This document shows positions 13,601 through 26,148 of a stretch of DNA of 64,000 bases, piece after piece. The DNA is from Xestospongia bergquistia (Eukaryota; Porifera; Demospongiae; Haplosclerida; Petrosiidae). The notes beneath the pieces are model-generated. The model searched no databases. It saw only the letters and a program-made list of their open reading frames with translations, and was not told where the DNA came from. Position 1 is the first letter of the stretch. Each line of letters begins with the position of its first letter. The stretch is taken from positions 15,148,446 through 15,212,445 of the forward strand of contig OZ014411.1 in NCBI GenBank assembly GCA_963965975.1, written 5' to 3'. The position numbers and the translations under genes are program-made.

Positions 13601-16600
13601 CAACATCTTCTTTCATTTTGTCTTCAAATTGTTCACAAAACAGTAGCATAGTTCTATACAGTAAATGACACATTGATCCTGATACTCCATATAATACAGG
13701 TTTTTGTAAAGATGCTAATATACTCCTAAAATCGTCATGAGCATTGTCTATATTAGAAGTAATTAAAACATTATAATATTATATACAATATATACCTTCT
13801 AATTTATTTCCTTGATATTTTTGAGTGAGAGCAAGTATTTTGAACCAAACTATCTCTGTAAAAATAAAAAATTATACACAAAACTTATACTGAATTTTTA
13901 TTGGAATATAATATATGGGCTATGATTGTGTTATGTAGTATTAAAATGATCTTCATTAGCAGGTAATATCAGATTTAATGATAACTATTATTAAAGGTCT
14001 TACACCACAGTATGAACATTAAAAGCACTGATAAAACCTGATAACATGTCACCTAGACAACTTCAAAGTCGATGTCCTGATAAGTAACTGTACACTTGTA
14101 GTCATTTCTTATAATCTACTTAAACTCAATCATAAACACTACTTTAAATTGGTTCAAGACTTAATCACAAGAGGCAAAACTAAAGAGTTATAAGTGATAA
14201 CAAGTCAATGACAATAGAGAATAACATAAGAATATTTTGTATAGTAATTATTATTGACTTACCAGCACTATCAAAGATTAATGGTACCAATGGAGTATAA
14301 GTCATTGGTCCTCCAACAAAACTAGGCAAAGACATCTGTAATAAAAATATTATTGCAATTAATATACAGCATTAAATACAAAATTGACATATCTACTACA
14401 TACTTACTTGATCTCCATTTAATTGCAACAACCATTGTATAGCTAGTGTACATTGGTATGTTGGTAAACTAGGATGACCACCAATAGTAATTAACCTATT
14501 AATATAAACAATAAAGAAATGTAACAATTATTACTACAACAATATAATACAATATAATTACTAAATAATACTATCTTATTAAATAATACAACATTTACTA
14601 CTAAGTATTCTAAGCATAGAGAGGGCAAACTGAATTTAGTCAAGAAAACAACCAATAATATACTAAACAATAAACACAGATTATAATTATACATGTATAG
14701 AGTTTGTATACAAAGTTAAAAGTTTATTAATTCAATACCTTCTTAATATTGTCTCTTCATCTCTTTCATCACAGATACCATCAGTAAATAAAAGCTTTAA
14801 AAAGACACAAAGTGAACACAAATGATAATAGTCCATACTAAATTATTATTGGAACATATAATACTGGATTTAGTTAAAGATAATACATTCACATACCTTT
14901 AATAATAATACAAGATGGCATAATTGTATATCAAGTGAAGAGGTATATCGTAATAAAAGACTTTTTAACATCTACAAAATACACAATATAAAGAACATTA
15001 TAAACATTAATATATTACAATATATTATGTAAATTGATAATATTATAAGATGTACTACAATATGCCCAGAAATTTTAGCAGAGGAATGTTTTTGTTAATA
15101 GCTCTTTTGGTGACATTTATAAATTTAAAGTTTTGTGATTTCTATTCATCAATAGCAGATGGTACACTTGTAGATAGTGCCACTTTTGGCTTGGAAGAAT
15201 AGGATCTCTCTTGAAATAATACAACAACATCTTATCAATTCATACCAAATGTTTTATAACAACACCCATATATCTTAAATTTATAATTTTTACTTTCAAA
15301 AAAGACTTTGAAATTGCAAAGATACCATAAATTTCCAATACATGTAACATACAACTTTTGTCAAGTTGTTTGTCATTGCAATTACAAACAGTCACAATTA
15401 AGACTTAATATAAAGTGTTTACATGTACATCATGTATTAGGTAATATAAAGTGTTTAAATGTACATGTATTAGGTAATATTATATAACACTTACCACTGG
15501 ACTCAATGAACTACAGGATATTATCTTCATTATCTAAAAGGATGCAAGTATATAGACTAAATAAAATGGCTATCATATGATAGCAACTCTAACCTGAAGG
15601 ACTACCTGTACAATATAATGTGTTGTAAATAAATGTGAGTGATCAACTAGATAGACCACAGCTTTCTTTAATTCAGACTGATCCTTACTCTCTGCTACTT
15701 TATTGCTATAAAACATTGGCTATTATAAAGAAACCAACATATAATATCAATGAAATACCAGTAGATGTAATCTCTAATTATGATAATGGGTGGGGCTCAA
15801 AGAGTTGATAAGCTAGGTGTCATACATACAAGGAGTACTAAGATACTAGACATACGTATACGCAGTGTAGAGCCTCGCGCAGTGAATTGCATACATTTTT
15901 GTATGCAGATATTATTTTTATCTTTCTGTTAAAATAGCTGGGCCAGGGAAGATAGCACACATGATTCCATGCACAGCTGGAGAATAATAGCAACAGTGCC
16001 ATTTCAGGAGCACGTGAGCATACGTTTGCGGTTTGGGCTGAAATAATTGCATTCTCAAGCGTGACACATACATACAAACTATCTGCGAGATGTGACGCAC
16101 GATTATTTGCCTCGCGCTAAGGCGCTCGGTAACCAGTAAGAGGTAATGACACAAAAAGTGTGATAATGTACTATAAAATCACTTATTTGAATATAATAAC
16201 ATACTTACCAATGCTCCAATCATTTTTGATATCTTCCAATATTTAGTTGGTGGTTCAAAGGCCTATATTATAATACATTAATTAGGATCATTACAATAAT
16301 AACACTCACTGGTAGTTTACCACTGTAAAAAAGGAGATCATGAAGTGATGCACTGAGACCATTGTCATCATCAGGTGATGCTGTAGAACTAGGTAAAAAA
16401 CAAATATACAAGTAATAAAAGATATACTTTTAAGAGCAACCAGTTAACAGTAGAGATACCATTCCTTTGAACAATCTTATAAGAGAAATGAAAAGTCTAT
16501 AGAAGCTATTTAGTTGCTATATATTAAAAAGATCATAGTACTTTAAATGAAAAAGTGATGCTCTAGAAACTAATAGAGTTAAAATAACATTTCATAACTA

Positions 16601-18462
16601 AGTACCTTTCATTAGATAGTAAAGCTACCTTTTGTACACAGTGAGAGAGAACAGTAGAAAATAGGGCCTGAAAAGAAAATGGCATTCATTGTCTAACAGT
16701 CAACACAAACTTAACATGAACTTAATATAGACACAACAAAAACATGATGTATACTTGACATGACCTTAACATGAACTTAACAAGGTCAGCCTAACTAGCT
16801 TACCATATAATGTTGATGAATGAAGGAGTTCTCAGCTTGACTCATACCATAGAGATGCCCAACAATATCACACAGTATACCCTATAAATACAGGACACTA
16901 TATGTAGTTATATTACCATAGCAACCTATATATTATAAAGGGATCCACCAATAGATTAGAAAACAATATTACTTCGATATATGCAAAGGCTGTTTAAAAA
17001 ATGTTAATCTCCAGTCACAAATGTGATATCAATATAAATTGGATCTTTCAAACTTCCAAGTAACCAAGAAAATCAACAAACAACTTGAAACAAGACATTT
17101 CTTACCTGTTACATTCTACTATGGAGTATTAGATTATAATATGTAATATTGTAATACATTATTTTACACTTACAGGAATAGCTAGCTCCACTTCATGTAA
17201 ACATTCACATGCAGTAGCTCTTAATAGTCGATTGTTCTCTGTCTTAACCTATGAGTAAATGAGAATGAGTGAGGGAGAGAAAGAGAGAGGGACCTTATTG
17301 TGAAATGTATATATGTATATATATGTTAATAAAATCTGATTCAAATAATAACATAACATAGAAAATATACAAACAATTTAAAAGTTTGCTCTGATATTTT
17401 GGGCAGTACAAAGATATTTTTGGAAATTGTAATCATAAAAAATGTAATAAAACATCTTTTTTCATTGGAGTGATCCTTTAACATATTATACAAGATCTAA
17501 TAACTAGTTAAGTCAAGTGTACTACCACTATTACTATTACTATTATTAGGAGTATACAATATAAACTTCAATAATTATACTAAATATTTGTAAGTAGATA
17601 TGTAGTATTGAAATGGTTTGATAGAAAAATATTACAAATAGGAATACTCTTACCTTCTCAATAATCTCTAAAATAAAAGTAATAAATTCTAAGAGAAAAG
17701 GTTGAACATTTTCCTAAGGATAAGCAGATGATAATAATTTTTATCACTGTTATTAATTATAGAAAATTTAATGACATTTTGACTTACAAGAAAATCACTT
17801 TGAATTAACACAACAGTCAATGTCACCAAAATCTGTTAACAATAAACTAATTATTAAACTCCTCCCACCTGACTCTCATACCTGAGATGTAAACAAAGGA
17901 TCACCTGATATCTTTTGTTGATCAAATATTTTCTTTAATGTAACTAATACCAACTCTAGTCTAGAGCATTAAATAGAGAAAATGTTAAATGCATCATAGA
18001 ACAAGTACATAAAACAATAATGTTTTGTTACCTGTTAAGGTCATCCAATAAGAATGATACACACTCCTGAAATATACCAAGTACATTTAGTCTGAGTGTA
18101 ATGCTTTTGTCATCAGAAAAAACAATCTAAATAAAGACAATAAAGATAAGTAGTTCTTTATGAAACGGGAAGTCAACTTTGATGTATATTGGTAATGTTT
18201 ATGGTTCAGACATGGGGATTAGTTTAGTAAACAACAATGTCCTATAGCCACTGTCTAAATATTGCCTAACATCAACAATGTACAATGCTACAATCTGTCA
18301 ACATGGAGGAATCATCACGCATACTACAATATGCAGACAGCCACTCCCACAAACTATTACGCTCACCTGTAACAAATCATGGACGAGTGATTCTACATTA
18401 GTACGATTATTAACGAGAAAAGTAGCTGGGGAAGATCGAAACTCGTACCAAAGTGGATCCAT
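7622..18462 (-). CDS. AP5B1: AP-5 complex subunit beta-1 (AP-5 beta adaptin), ~32 exons
   Basis: AP-5 is the fifth adaptor complex, acting on late endosomes and lysosomes with SPG11/SPG15. About 32 small exons splice with GT-AG junctions. The first is 18367-18462 (ATG 18460-18462) and the last 7622-7764 (TAA). Others lie near 18031-18127, 17882-17962, 17175-17250, 16804-16882, 15605-15705, 14409-14497, 13598-13746, 12842-12975, 12500-12636, 11733-11792, 11326-11400, 10671-10775, 9689-9793, 8954-9017 and 8432-8546. The total is about 875 residues, the length of human AP5B1. Matching landmarks are RATACECLHEVE (mid N-terminal half), KKAVVYLVDHSHLF, VRDRARIYLQILL (adaptin-type), LFDLLWNYIE and the C-terminal DNWKLLPFIGEWL. 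One intron carries a tRNA gene. It is divergently transcribed from the forkhead gene. Individual exon ends may be off by a few bases. Confidence 0.85.
9640..9676. repeat. GT/TG-rich microsatellite
   Basis: An imperfect TG-rich tract immediately after the donor site of the AP5B1 exon near 9689-9793. Confidence 0.7.
11459..11540 (-). tRNA. tRNA-Ser(AGA): tRNA-Ser (anticodon AGA)
   Basis: An 82-base gene read on the minus strand. The acceptor stem GCAGTGG/CCACTGC pairs perfectly, with discriminator G at 11459. The A box (GTGGCCGAGTGG) and B box (GGTTCGAATCC) are intact. The anticodon arm ATTGA-CTAGAAA-TCAAT exposes AGA, read as IGA for UCU/UCC/UCA. The long variable arm is the class II type expected for serine. 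A T-run pol III terminator follows directly on the minus strand. The gene lies inside an AP5B1 intron in the same orientation, between exons near 11624-11683 and 11326-11400. Confidence 0.95.
11820..11963. repeat. 21-bp minisatellite in an AP5B1 intron
   Basis: About seven tandem copies of TAATATATGTCAGCAATGTGT, differing mainly at one C/T position. They lie between AP5B1 exons 12000-12045 and 11733-11792. Confidence 0.9.
15780..16150. other. GC-richer insert in an AP5B1 intron
   Basis: This segment between exons 15605-15705 and 16207-16261 has several CpGs and motifs such as GCCTCGCGC, unlike the flanking intron. No coding motif or clear terminal repeat was found. It may be a non-autonomous transposable element, but its boundaries are uncertain. 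Confidence 0.35.
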
Positions 18463-18594
18463 AGAATATGTAAAAATCGTGAGTCAATAATTAGTGAAGG
18501 GTGTTGTGATGATCACGTGATCGCCGCTGTCAGCTGGTTTGGTAACTATGGCAGTTAACAATATAACGATTGATGACTGACAGCGCCGTAGTTC
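18463..18594. promoter_or_regulatory. Bidirectional promoter between AP5B1 and the forkhead gene
   Basis: Only 132 bp separate the two divergent start codons. The region holds a perfect 12-bp palindrome GATCACGTGATC at 18511-18522, containing TCACGTGA, an E-box of the CLEAR type bound by TFEB/MITF factors in vertebrates. It also holds an inverted pair CGCCGCTGTCAG (near 18522) and CTGACAGCGCCG (near 18576). CpG content is raised relative to the surroundings. Promoter function is inferred. Confidence 0.6.
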
Positions 18595-20458
18595 ATGTTA
18601 GCTCTGCAAGCAAAGAACAAAAAAAAGCCAAAGAAAAAGCAATCCAAAAAGGTTCCTGATAGGCCTCGATATTCTTATACTGTTCTGATTGCAATGGCTT
18701 TGATGGAAAGCTCAAACGGTTGTCTTCAAGTTGGCGCAATATATCGTTTTATACAGTAAGGACACATATAGATTATAATGCAATATTCTCATATTTTTAC
18801 AGGGATAAATTTCCAAATTACTGCATGGGATCAAGCAATTGGAAGGTATGATGATAGTTGGCATCATTACTCATGGTACCTTATGACATCATGTAAAGCT
18901 TATAATATGTTATAATTTGCAAATGATCATGACTTTGCCATAGTCATTGAGAAAAATACCTTACTAAATATAAAGCAGTACCAATCCATACATTCAGAAT
19001 CTATTATATCCTTGCATGATGCTTGTGATTATGGCCATTGTTCTTTGTGCATATGTTCAGTCTTTTGTATTTATTTTCAGAATTCAATCAGGCACAGTTT
19101 GTCAAAAAAGTTAAACTTCATCAAAGTGAATTGCGCAAATGGCACTCATGGAAAAAGAGCAAGCTACTGGGGTATCGCTCCCAAAAGACTAGCTTTATTG
19201 CAAGCAGAAGTAAGAAGAGCTAAGATTCGGATGTGTGACCCAAGTATCTTATCAGAAATATCTTCATGTAAGATAGTATTGTTTGTGTTCATGTAACTAT
19301 TAGAAGCTTTGTTATATAGCTATTGTTCCGCCAACACAGTTCATTCATTCAAAATCACATGAAGTCAACTTACTATGTCCCAGTGGAGATAGTTCCTTTT
19401 CAGTCACATTTGGGACTACAAAATATACTTACACTCCACAAAATAAAACACTTCCAGTAAAAAATTCCTCTTATTAAACATGATAGTATGCACATTTGGA
19501 TTTTTTTGTCTTTTAGGAAGAAAGTCATAAGGATGTACAACGTCAAGATAATGCCGATAATCTAGATAACAAACTACAATATGTATCAATGTCATCAACT
19601 CATACAATGCCCAGTCATGCATCAATTGAAACAATACATGTTACTTCTCTCCATAATTTTTATCCACAATATACGTATCAACAGGATACACCTTGGATAC
19701 CTGTTCAACCTGATATTCCAATTATTTCAAATAGTCAACCATCATATCAATATTTTACAAATCAAATGAATACAGAAAGCACTTTCCTATTTGCTCCAAT
19801 GCAGCCATCTCAAAACTTTGAGATGTTAAATTCCATATCTTCTTTGGCGCCACCATCTCCATTAACCCAATTTGAAGGGATATACCAGTACCAACATAGC
19901 ATTACATTAAGTCCAATAGCACTCGATCAGTCTAATTGGTAAGTTGCATTAATTATTATTGATTTGTAAAAGTAAAATTAACTATTAATGATATCTTAGC
20001 TTGCATTTTTTAATGTGATAGCACAGGTAAATATGAAATCTAGTATGTACTTTTCATTATATCATTATAGGATATCAACATACGACTGTGAAAAAATCTT
20101 AGGAGAGTTCCATTTCACAACAGATATTCCAACGATAGATCCTGATCTTAGTCACATTGTAAGTAGAGAGATAACATCAAGTGATTCCACATCATTGAAA
20201 CACTGGATAGAGACAATAGAACCAGTAAATATTAATGATGAGTGTTCCATCAACACTGATACAGCTATTCAATCAAATACTCAAGTTCTTACTATAGATG
20301 ACTTTCTTCTAGATTCATTGTTAAAGTCAAAATCTATCAATGATCTCTTGTCTAACTTCAATGTAGATGTTCCAGCTCCTGACAATGCAAAATTAAATGA
20401 TGAAATACAACCAACTAATGTCAGTGAACCATGCTTAGGTTTAAAACTTCATGGTTAG
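18595..20458 (+). CDS. Forkhead transcription factor, FoxN1/4-like
   Basis: Six exons: 18595-18755, 18803-18845, 19081-19267, 19320-19456, 19517-19938 and 20071-20458. All have GT-AG introns and consistent phase, giving 445 residues. Residues 7-19 are a basic cluster (KNKKKPKKKQSKK), a likely nuclear signal. Residues 23-105 are the winged-helix domain: RPRYSYTVLIAMAL, then IYRFIQDKFPNY, then SNWKNSIRHSLSKKLNFIKV and a terminal SYWGIAP. The IAMAL, WKNS and W-x-x-x-P pattern is closest to FoxN1/N4 among families I know, but the domain is divergent and an orphan class is possible. The rest is Ser/Thr/Gln-rich, typical of a transactivation region. The start is the first in-frame ATG, 132 bp from the AP5B1 start. 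Confidence 0.88.
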
Positions 20459-21120
20459 TGAAATGTCTATTATCTTCTCTCAACATGACTAATTGTGCTG
20501 TATGCAGTGACCTGTTTGAAAAATTAATACTGAATGTTATTTGAACTATTTATGTATTTTATCATGTATTTATTGTGATGAAATAGGAAAATTTTCCACC
20601 ATTTTATTGTTTTATACAAATTTACAATTTCTGAGTTAAATAAGGTTTATGAAATAAAATATTATGATAATTACTATTATGCATGCTTCTAGTCAAAGTT
20701 ACAGAATGTTTGAGTCAACATTTCCTACTTTTGTAGGAATGCATGACTGCATGTTTTAAGTACAAAGTTGTCATGTGATAGATACATGACAAGGAGTTGT
20801 CTGTGTTGGGTTAAATCATAGATAGTATTATGGTTAAATAGATTATAGAAGGTTGAATAGATGTGCCATGAGTATGGCTGGATGTCAGTGATCAGACATT
20901 AGATTCCAGCATCATGCCTTGGTGAGAGTCTTATTGTGTACTCTAATTTTAGTGACGTGTTTCAAATTTCATTTGTAACTGCCCAACTACTGACATCCAA
21001 TTAAGCATGTACACCAAATCTTCTTGTGCAACAAGGAGTCACAACTCATTAAAGGATGAAATTAATGCCAACAATCCTGAGACCTTGCATTGTCTATAAA
21101 AATATAAGTGTGAATAACGT
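20459..21120. other. Intergenic, forkhead 3' flank
   Basis: Contains candidate AATAAA-type polyadenylation signals near 20655 and no supported gene. Confidence 0.5.
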
Positions 21121-21370
21121 CAAACCCTGTATATTGGTGCTATGTTATTGATGATTATATTGACATTAAAGACAATACATGAATAAATGAAGAAGTTGCC
21201 AAAAATAGTGAAACATCTATAACAACATCAACAAATCAAAATACTTCATTTGTATACTCCATATATACAATAAATTTATTGGGATAAACATTAATACACC
21301 TAGCTGTTGAAGAGGATTGGTTCATTGGTATATGATGGGATTAATTGGAAATACTTCATATGTACTATCT
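21121..21370 (+). pseudogene. Decayed copy of the receptor cytoplasmic-tail exon
   Basis: The sequence from CAAACCCTGTATAT onward aligns base for base with 24110-24300 of the intact receptor's last exon (YGCC...DDYIDITDN region, then KTTSTNQN), but has stop codons, substitutions and small deletions. It lies directly upstream of the receptor gene and marks an older duplication of the same 3' end. Confidence 0.7.
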
Positions 21371-21678
21371 ACTAACAGAAAAAATTAGACTCCTAGCTGG
21401 TTCTGATCAGACAATGATTCAATTTTAACTTATATATTTTTTGTCTGAGATTAGATTTAATGATCTTGAATACTATTATATATTGTACTACTCATGTATA
21501 TTTTCTTTACAATGTTTCATCTCTTACTTTGCTAACGTCAAGTTTCTTAATAAAATTTTATTGTATCACTACAAAATTTTCCACATAATTTAATTAATTA
21601 TTAATAATAATCATTATTGCGTATAAACATGTCCATACATTTACTTGTAGCCACGCCTATTAACCGCTAATTGTAGTG

Positions 21679-24555
21679 ATGTGCTTCAAATTTAGTGGTT
21701 TGCTGTTGTTTCTTCTGATAATTTATTATGCAAATGGACAAATTCTAGCTAATTCAACTGGTAAAGTGACAATTTAAAAAGAGTAATTATAACGTGTCGT
21801 ATATATATATATATATATATCTAGGTCTATGTACTAGTAGAGGGGCAACTGAATGCTGTCAAACAGATTGTCAAGGACAACCAAATGATTGTTATTGTGA
21901 TGAGTCTTGTTTAAGATTTGGTGATTGTTGCAGAGATATATACAAATTTACCAGTTGTGGATCAAGTATGTCATATTATAAATTTTGTTTCTAGTATTAT
22001 AATATGTAAAATTAATAATTATTATAATTGTTTAACAATTATAATATAATAGCAAATATATAGTTCAGTGTCTAGTTTTACTTTGTGTTTAATAGGAAAT
22101 GGATCAGATTGTGTACATGGAAATATACGTTTGCAGGAAATTACCAATAATTGGCCATTGACAACAATTGATATTTGTATATTTGGATTTTGGGAGCCAA
22201 TATGTGGACAGTTTTGGAATGAAAGAGATATTCAATTTATATGTTCCTATTTGGGGTTTACAGCAATATCAGGTTTGCATATTAGAGCTACTATTAGTAA
22301 TACAGTATAATATAATCATCTTATACATGTAGGAAGTCTAACAAATGTGTCAGTCATGCCATCACTCAATAATACTTACACATTGCAATGTATTGGGAAT
22401 GAAACATTTATTACTAGCTGTATAATTGAGCGTGTCACACAGTGTTCTACAAGAGCTACTTCTCTCTGTAGTAAGTAATGAGCCACTATAGTAGTAATTT
22501 AACACTGTATATGCTCTTAGATATGTGTCCCAAAGGATGTGTACATGGAAACTGTTCAGCTGCGCATACTTGTTCATGCTATTTAGGTTGGACTGGTGAC
22601 ACTTGCAATGAAGGTATATAATATTAGTTCTAATAAACTCACGTTATATTATTTATTGATAATTATAAATAAATATGAAAGTTCCATATTTAGAATTATT
22701 TATGACATTAGTTCATCTGGCAATAGGTGTGAACAGATATGTATGAATACAAATGGTAGTACAATTTCAATCCAATATGGAATAACTTATTAGCTAAAAA
22801 TGGCTTTAAATATAAATGAATTATGTATTTGGCACACATTATTGCAATGTTATTGTTGTAATACATTTGAAGTCACTCATCATTGCTATAAAGTGGTGGA
22901 TATATTAGCTTATTAATTTGACTTGATGCTTATGTTTACTACTAGTCATGTTTCCAGTTTGAAGCAATATAGCTTCCACTGTAATTATATTATTAATTAG
23001 TTTAACTAATAAACATAATGAGACTAATTTTATATGGAGATTACATATAAGGTGTTTTGGCAGTGTTCATGTGCCAAGCAAAAAACTAATATTAATGACA
23101 CTTATTAAACAAAGCAATATAAGTTAACTGATCTATACCACTTTTATTAATATAACTAACTGATTACTAAATCATTGTTATTGTGATCCACACAATTATG
23201 TAACTCAATACACTTATAGATATAAACGAGTGTGAAAATCCTGGAAGTGATATTAATGATAGTGGGAGGTGTGACCAGATATGTATTAATACAAATGGCA
23301 GTTATTATTGTGATTGCAATGAGGGATTTATATTAGCTAGTGATGGCTTTAAATGTGAAGGTACGTTTGTATATAATAAATTATACCAGCAAATTAACAT
23401 TCACAATATACATTGAGAGACTAAATATGACTATAATGCATAATAAACTACATAACTACAATAATTATTACTTAAACATCAAACTACATTTTATGCATAT
23501 TAATATGAATTGTCTGGTAATAAATCATGTTAACATGTCTGTGTAAACATATTAGTGAGTTACTATTGTCAATGCTATTATGGATATACTTGATCAACAT
23601 TATTGTGAAGATGTAGTTTTTACTGAGTCATTTACTATAACTGAACACATATGAGTCAAAATGACGGAATTATTTAAGAATTTTATGTAACACATGTTTT
23701 GTTATAAAGTTACCATTCATACTATGTTGTTCATTGGTAAAGAATATGTAATAATCAGTTAACACAACTTCTCTTCTTATATCTTTAGAAATGACAATGA
23801 ATTCACATCTTTCTGAACCATTGTTTACACCTGAATTAACTATACCCAACACAACATCAACAACAGTGTTGATTTCCATAATTGCAGGCTCATTATCTAC
23901 ACTAATTATAGGAGTTTTATCTGTCATTATTTGTGCCATCATTTGTATAACAATATATCGATACAAATCAAAAGTGAAGAGCAGTGTTACATCTATTGAA
24001 CTCAATGGAATACTCTCGAATAATTGTGATACAGAAAACAACAATGACCCAACTACCAGGATCCAATTACGCTACGAAAATATAGGTACAAATAATCTTC
24101 AGTTAGTCTCAAACCCTGTATATGGGTGCTGTGCTATTGATGATTATATTGACATTACAGACAATGCATTAATATATGATGAAATTAGCAAATATAGTGA
24201 AACATCTAAAACAACATCAACAAATCAAAATCCTTCATTCGTATACTCCATATCCAGTAAACATAATGGTATTGATACTAATACGCCTGTTGAAGATGAG
24301 GTTGATTCATTGGGATATGATGAGATTAACTCATACAGCAGAAATTGTACAATAATATCAGTAAATTGGAATCCTTCGTATGCACAATCCAGTAAATATA
24401 ATGTTGATAGCATCAAGACATCTACTGATACGGATGGTGAAGATAAAATATCGTTTTCTGAAAACCCTTCATATTTATGGTCTGATAGACATGATAATGT
24501 TGTCAGAGATAGCTATAAATCAACATACATAAACCTAGAGGGTCGCCAATTTTAA
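21679..24555 (+). CDS. Type I receptor: SMB-SRCR-EGF-cbEGF-TM with tyrosine-rich tail
   Basis: Seven exons: 21679-21760, 21825-21965, 22096-22272, 22333-22470, 22521-22613, 23220-23360 and 23789-24555, giving 512 residues. Every intron is phase 1. Order: signal peptide (1-~22); somatomedin B domain (~28-74, with [14 protein letters not shown]); one SRCR domain over two exons (~75-180, with [16 protein letters not shown] and ICSYLGF); EGF (~181-210); calcium-binding EGF (~211-257, beginning DINEC); TM (~284-314). The cytoplasmic tail (~318-512) holds YENI, NPVY, two YDEI, NPSF, NPSY twice and C-terminal YINL. NPxY and YxxI/L motifs are known docking sites for PTB/SH2 proteins and clathrin adaptors. 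The ligand is unknown. Adjacent Delta-like genes lie on the same strand. Confidence 0.88.
22716..22805 (+). pseudogene. Decayed duplicate of the calcium-binding EGF exon
   Basis: AGGTGTGAACAGATATGTAT and the following 70 bases match the cbEGF exon at 23265-23353 ([11 protein letters not shown]... to DGFK), but the cysteine-rich 3' half is mutated, an in-frame stop is present and no donor remains. It lies in the intron ahead of the intact exon. Confidence 0.7.
23530..23625 (+). pseudogene. Decayed EGF exon in the receptor's last intron
   Basis: TGTAAACATATTAGTGAGTTACTATTGTCAATGC... matches the more intact EGF-like segment at 38627-38710, but a deletion after GGATATACT shifts the frame into stops. 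It appears to be skipped, since exon 6 to exon 7 splices in phase without it. Confidence 0.65.
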
Positions 24556-26059
24556 ATCCATTATATCTAACATCTCGTCAATATGATGAAGACAGTATTG
24601 AGCTTTACTGCTTTAGCAACTTTGCATAAATTGTTTTCACTTTGTATCCTAACATTTTGATTAAACACTATATATGATAAAGTTGTTTATATATAATGTT
24701 TTATTTATCAAGTAACAAGATTACCTTTTTCCATATTTAGTACAATAATGTAATTAGAACAAAATTTTATTTTAGAGTTATAAATTATGTCTATTGTGCT
24801 AATTGTATACCTTAAGTGTTAAAAATAGGAAAGCATACAAAATGTTTCTCTAGTATATCACAATTGTCCTCTTATTATAATTATTATGAATGTATTAATA
24901 ATAGTTAACCTGTCTCACTACTTTCCAAAATGTACATATGTTTAAGAGAAAGACAACTGTGTTTATACAACATTACCATAATTTCATCCATCGAAGAGTA
25001 CCACATACCAGATGTCTTCCAACATAAACCAATGTGTTAATAATAATATAATAAGTAGATTCTGGATCCAAAGTTCTTTTCATTTGAGATTGATGATGTA
25101 GCACGCATAATATATATTACTAGATACTATTAGTTGAAGTTAAGATGCTTACAGTATATAAATCACTACTAATATTGTACAATGTTTATACATGTATACA
25201 TCATATGCATGTACATGTTCTAATAATTCCAAATAAGGAAACCTTGTACATGAGTTTGTATAATGTCTCATTATGAGCTATTGTCATCAACAACAGATGT
25301 CTCAACTGATGGTTGTATGTTTAGTATGACAATTGGGACAAATACTTTCATTCAGTCTGTTAGTTCAGAACAGTTGTCAAGGCATGTTATTGTTTTAATA
25401 TGACAATAATAATTATAGACATCTGTTATGTCATATGTTATTATATAAATGTCAGTCAAAATCTTTTTTTACTAATCTTTGCTACTGATCACTATACTGG
25501 GTTAACTACCAAAGAGAAATAGAAGGTAATGAACTTAAATCATTTATGTGGTTATTATGGCTAATAGTGCATATCTGTTGAGATTACATACATCAATAGG
25601 CAATGAATAGTTAATGTTAGCCTCATAACTACAAGCCTAACACTATAATATCATTAACTATTAGCATTGCAATAATATAGATATACCCAACTGCTCATGT
25701 GATTTCAAAATGAACTGTTTTTTTTTTTGATATTAACCAGCAGTGCTACAGTATAATACTTAATTTGTCTTGTCAGGAGAAAAAAAGGACATGATGCTTC
25801 CTGTTTCAGAGGGAACATTTACTAATTAACTTATCATAGTAGTTGAAAAGTGTTAATCAATAACCTGTGTTATACCATGTGTTTTTATATTCCTATTATA
25901 ACACTCTATTCCTAGTGTGCCAACTAAGCAATTTACAATATTTTGTTCTATATAGTATTTGTGCTTTAAGGTTTAAGTTTCAAGATGTATTTAACTTAAT
26001 GTAGTTAGTTTGTTATCTAAACAACATTCTGGAAAATCATCACTTATTAAATGAACAAT
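24556..26059. other. Receptor 3' flank and spacer, part of a duplicated block
   Basis: No gene. Bases about 25010-25560 recur at 35113-35690 with high similarity (for example GGAAACCTTGTACATGA and CAACAACAGATGTCTCAACTG), and parts recur near 39480-39960. This ties the receptor 3' end and the next Delta-like gene into one duplicated unit. Confidence 0.75.
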
Positions 26060-26148
26060 AACTCTAAACATTTGATTTAACATAAAAATATTGTTTATAT
26101 TCAATATGTTTTATTTATTATTAATTCATAACATTTAGGTCAATCGTT
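26060..26148 (+). promoter_or_regulatory. Conserved upstream block of the Delta-like genes (copy 1)
   Basis: The ~90 bp before the start codon, ending AACATTTAGGTCAATCG, are shared with 31330-31419 and 36200-36292 in the two other full-length copies. They may include the core promoter or 5' UTR. Similarity by recent duplication alone cannot be excluded. Confidence 0.4.

Noticed and set aside
23670..24044. Minus-strand 124-codon frame under the receptor's last exon
   Set aside because: Shadow frame; the plus strand has a TM segment, motifs and splice continuity.
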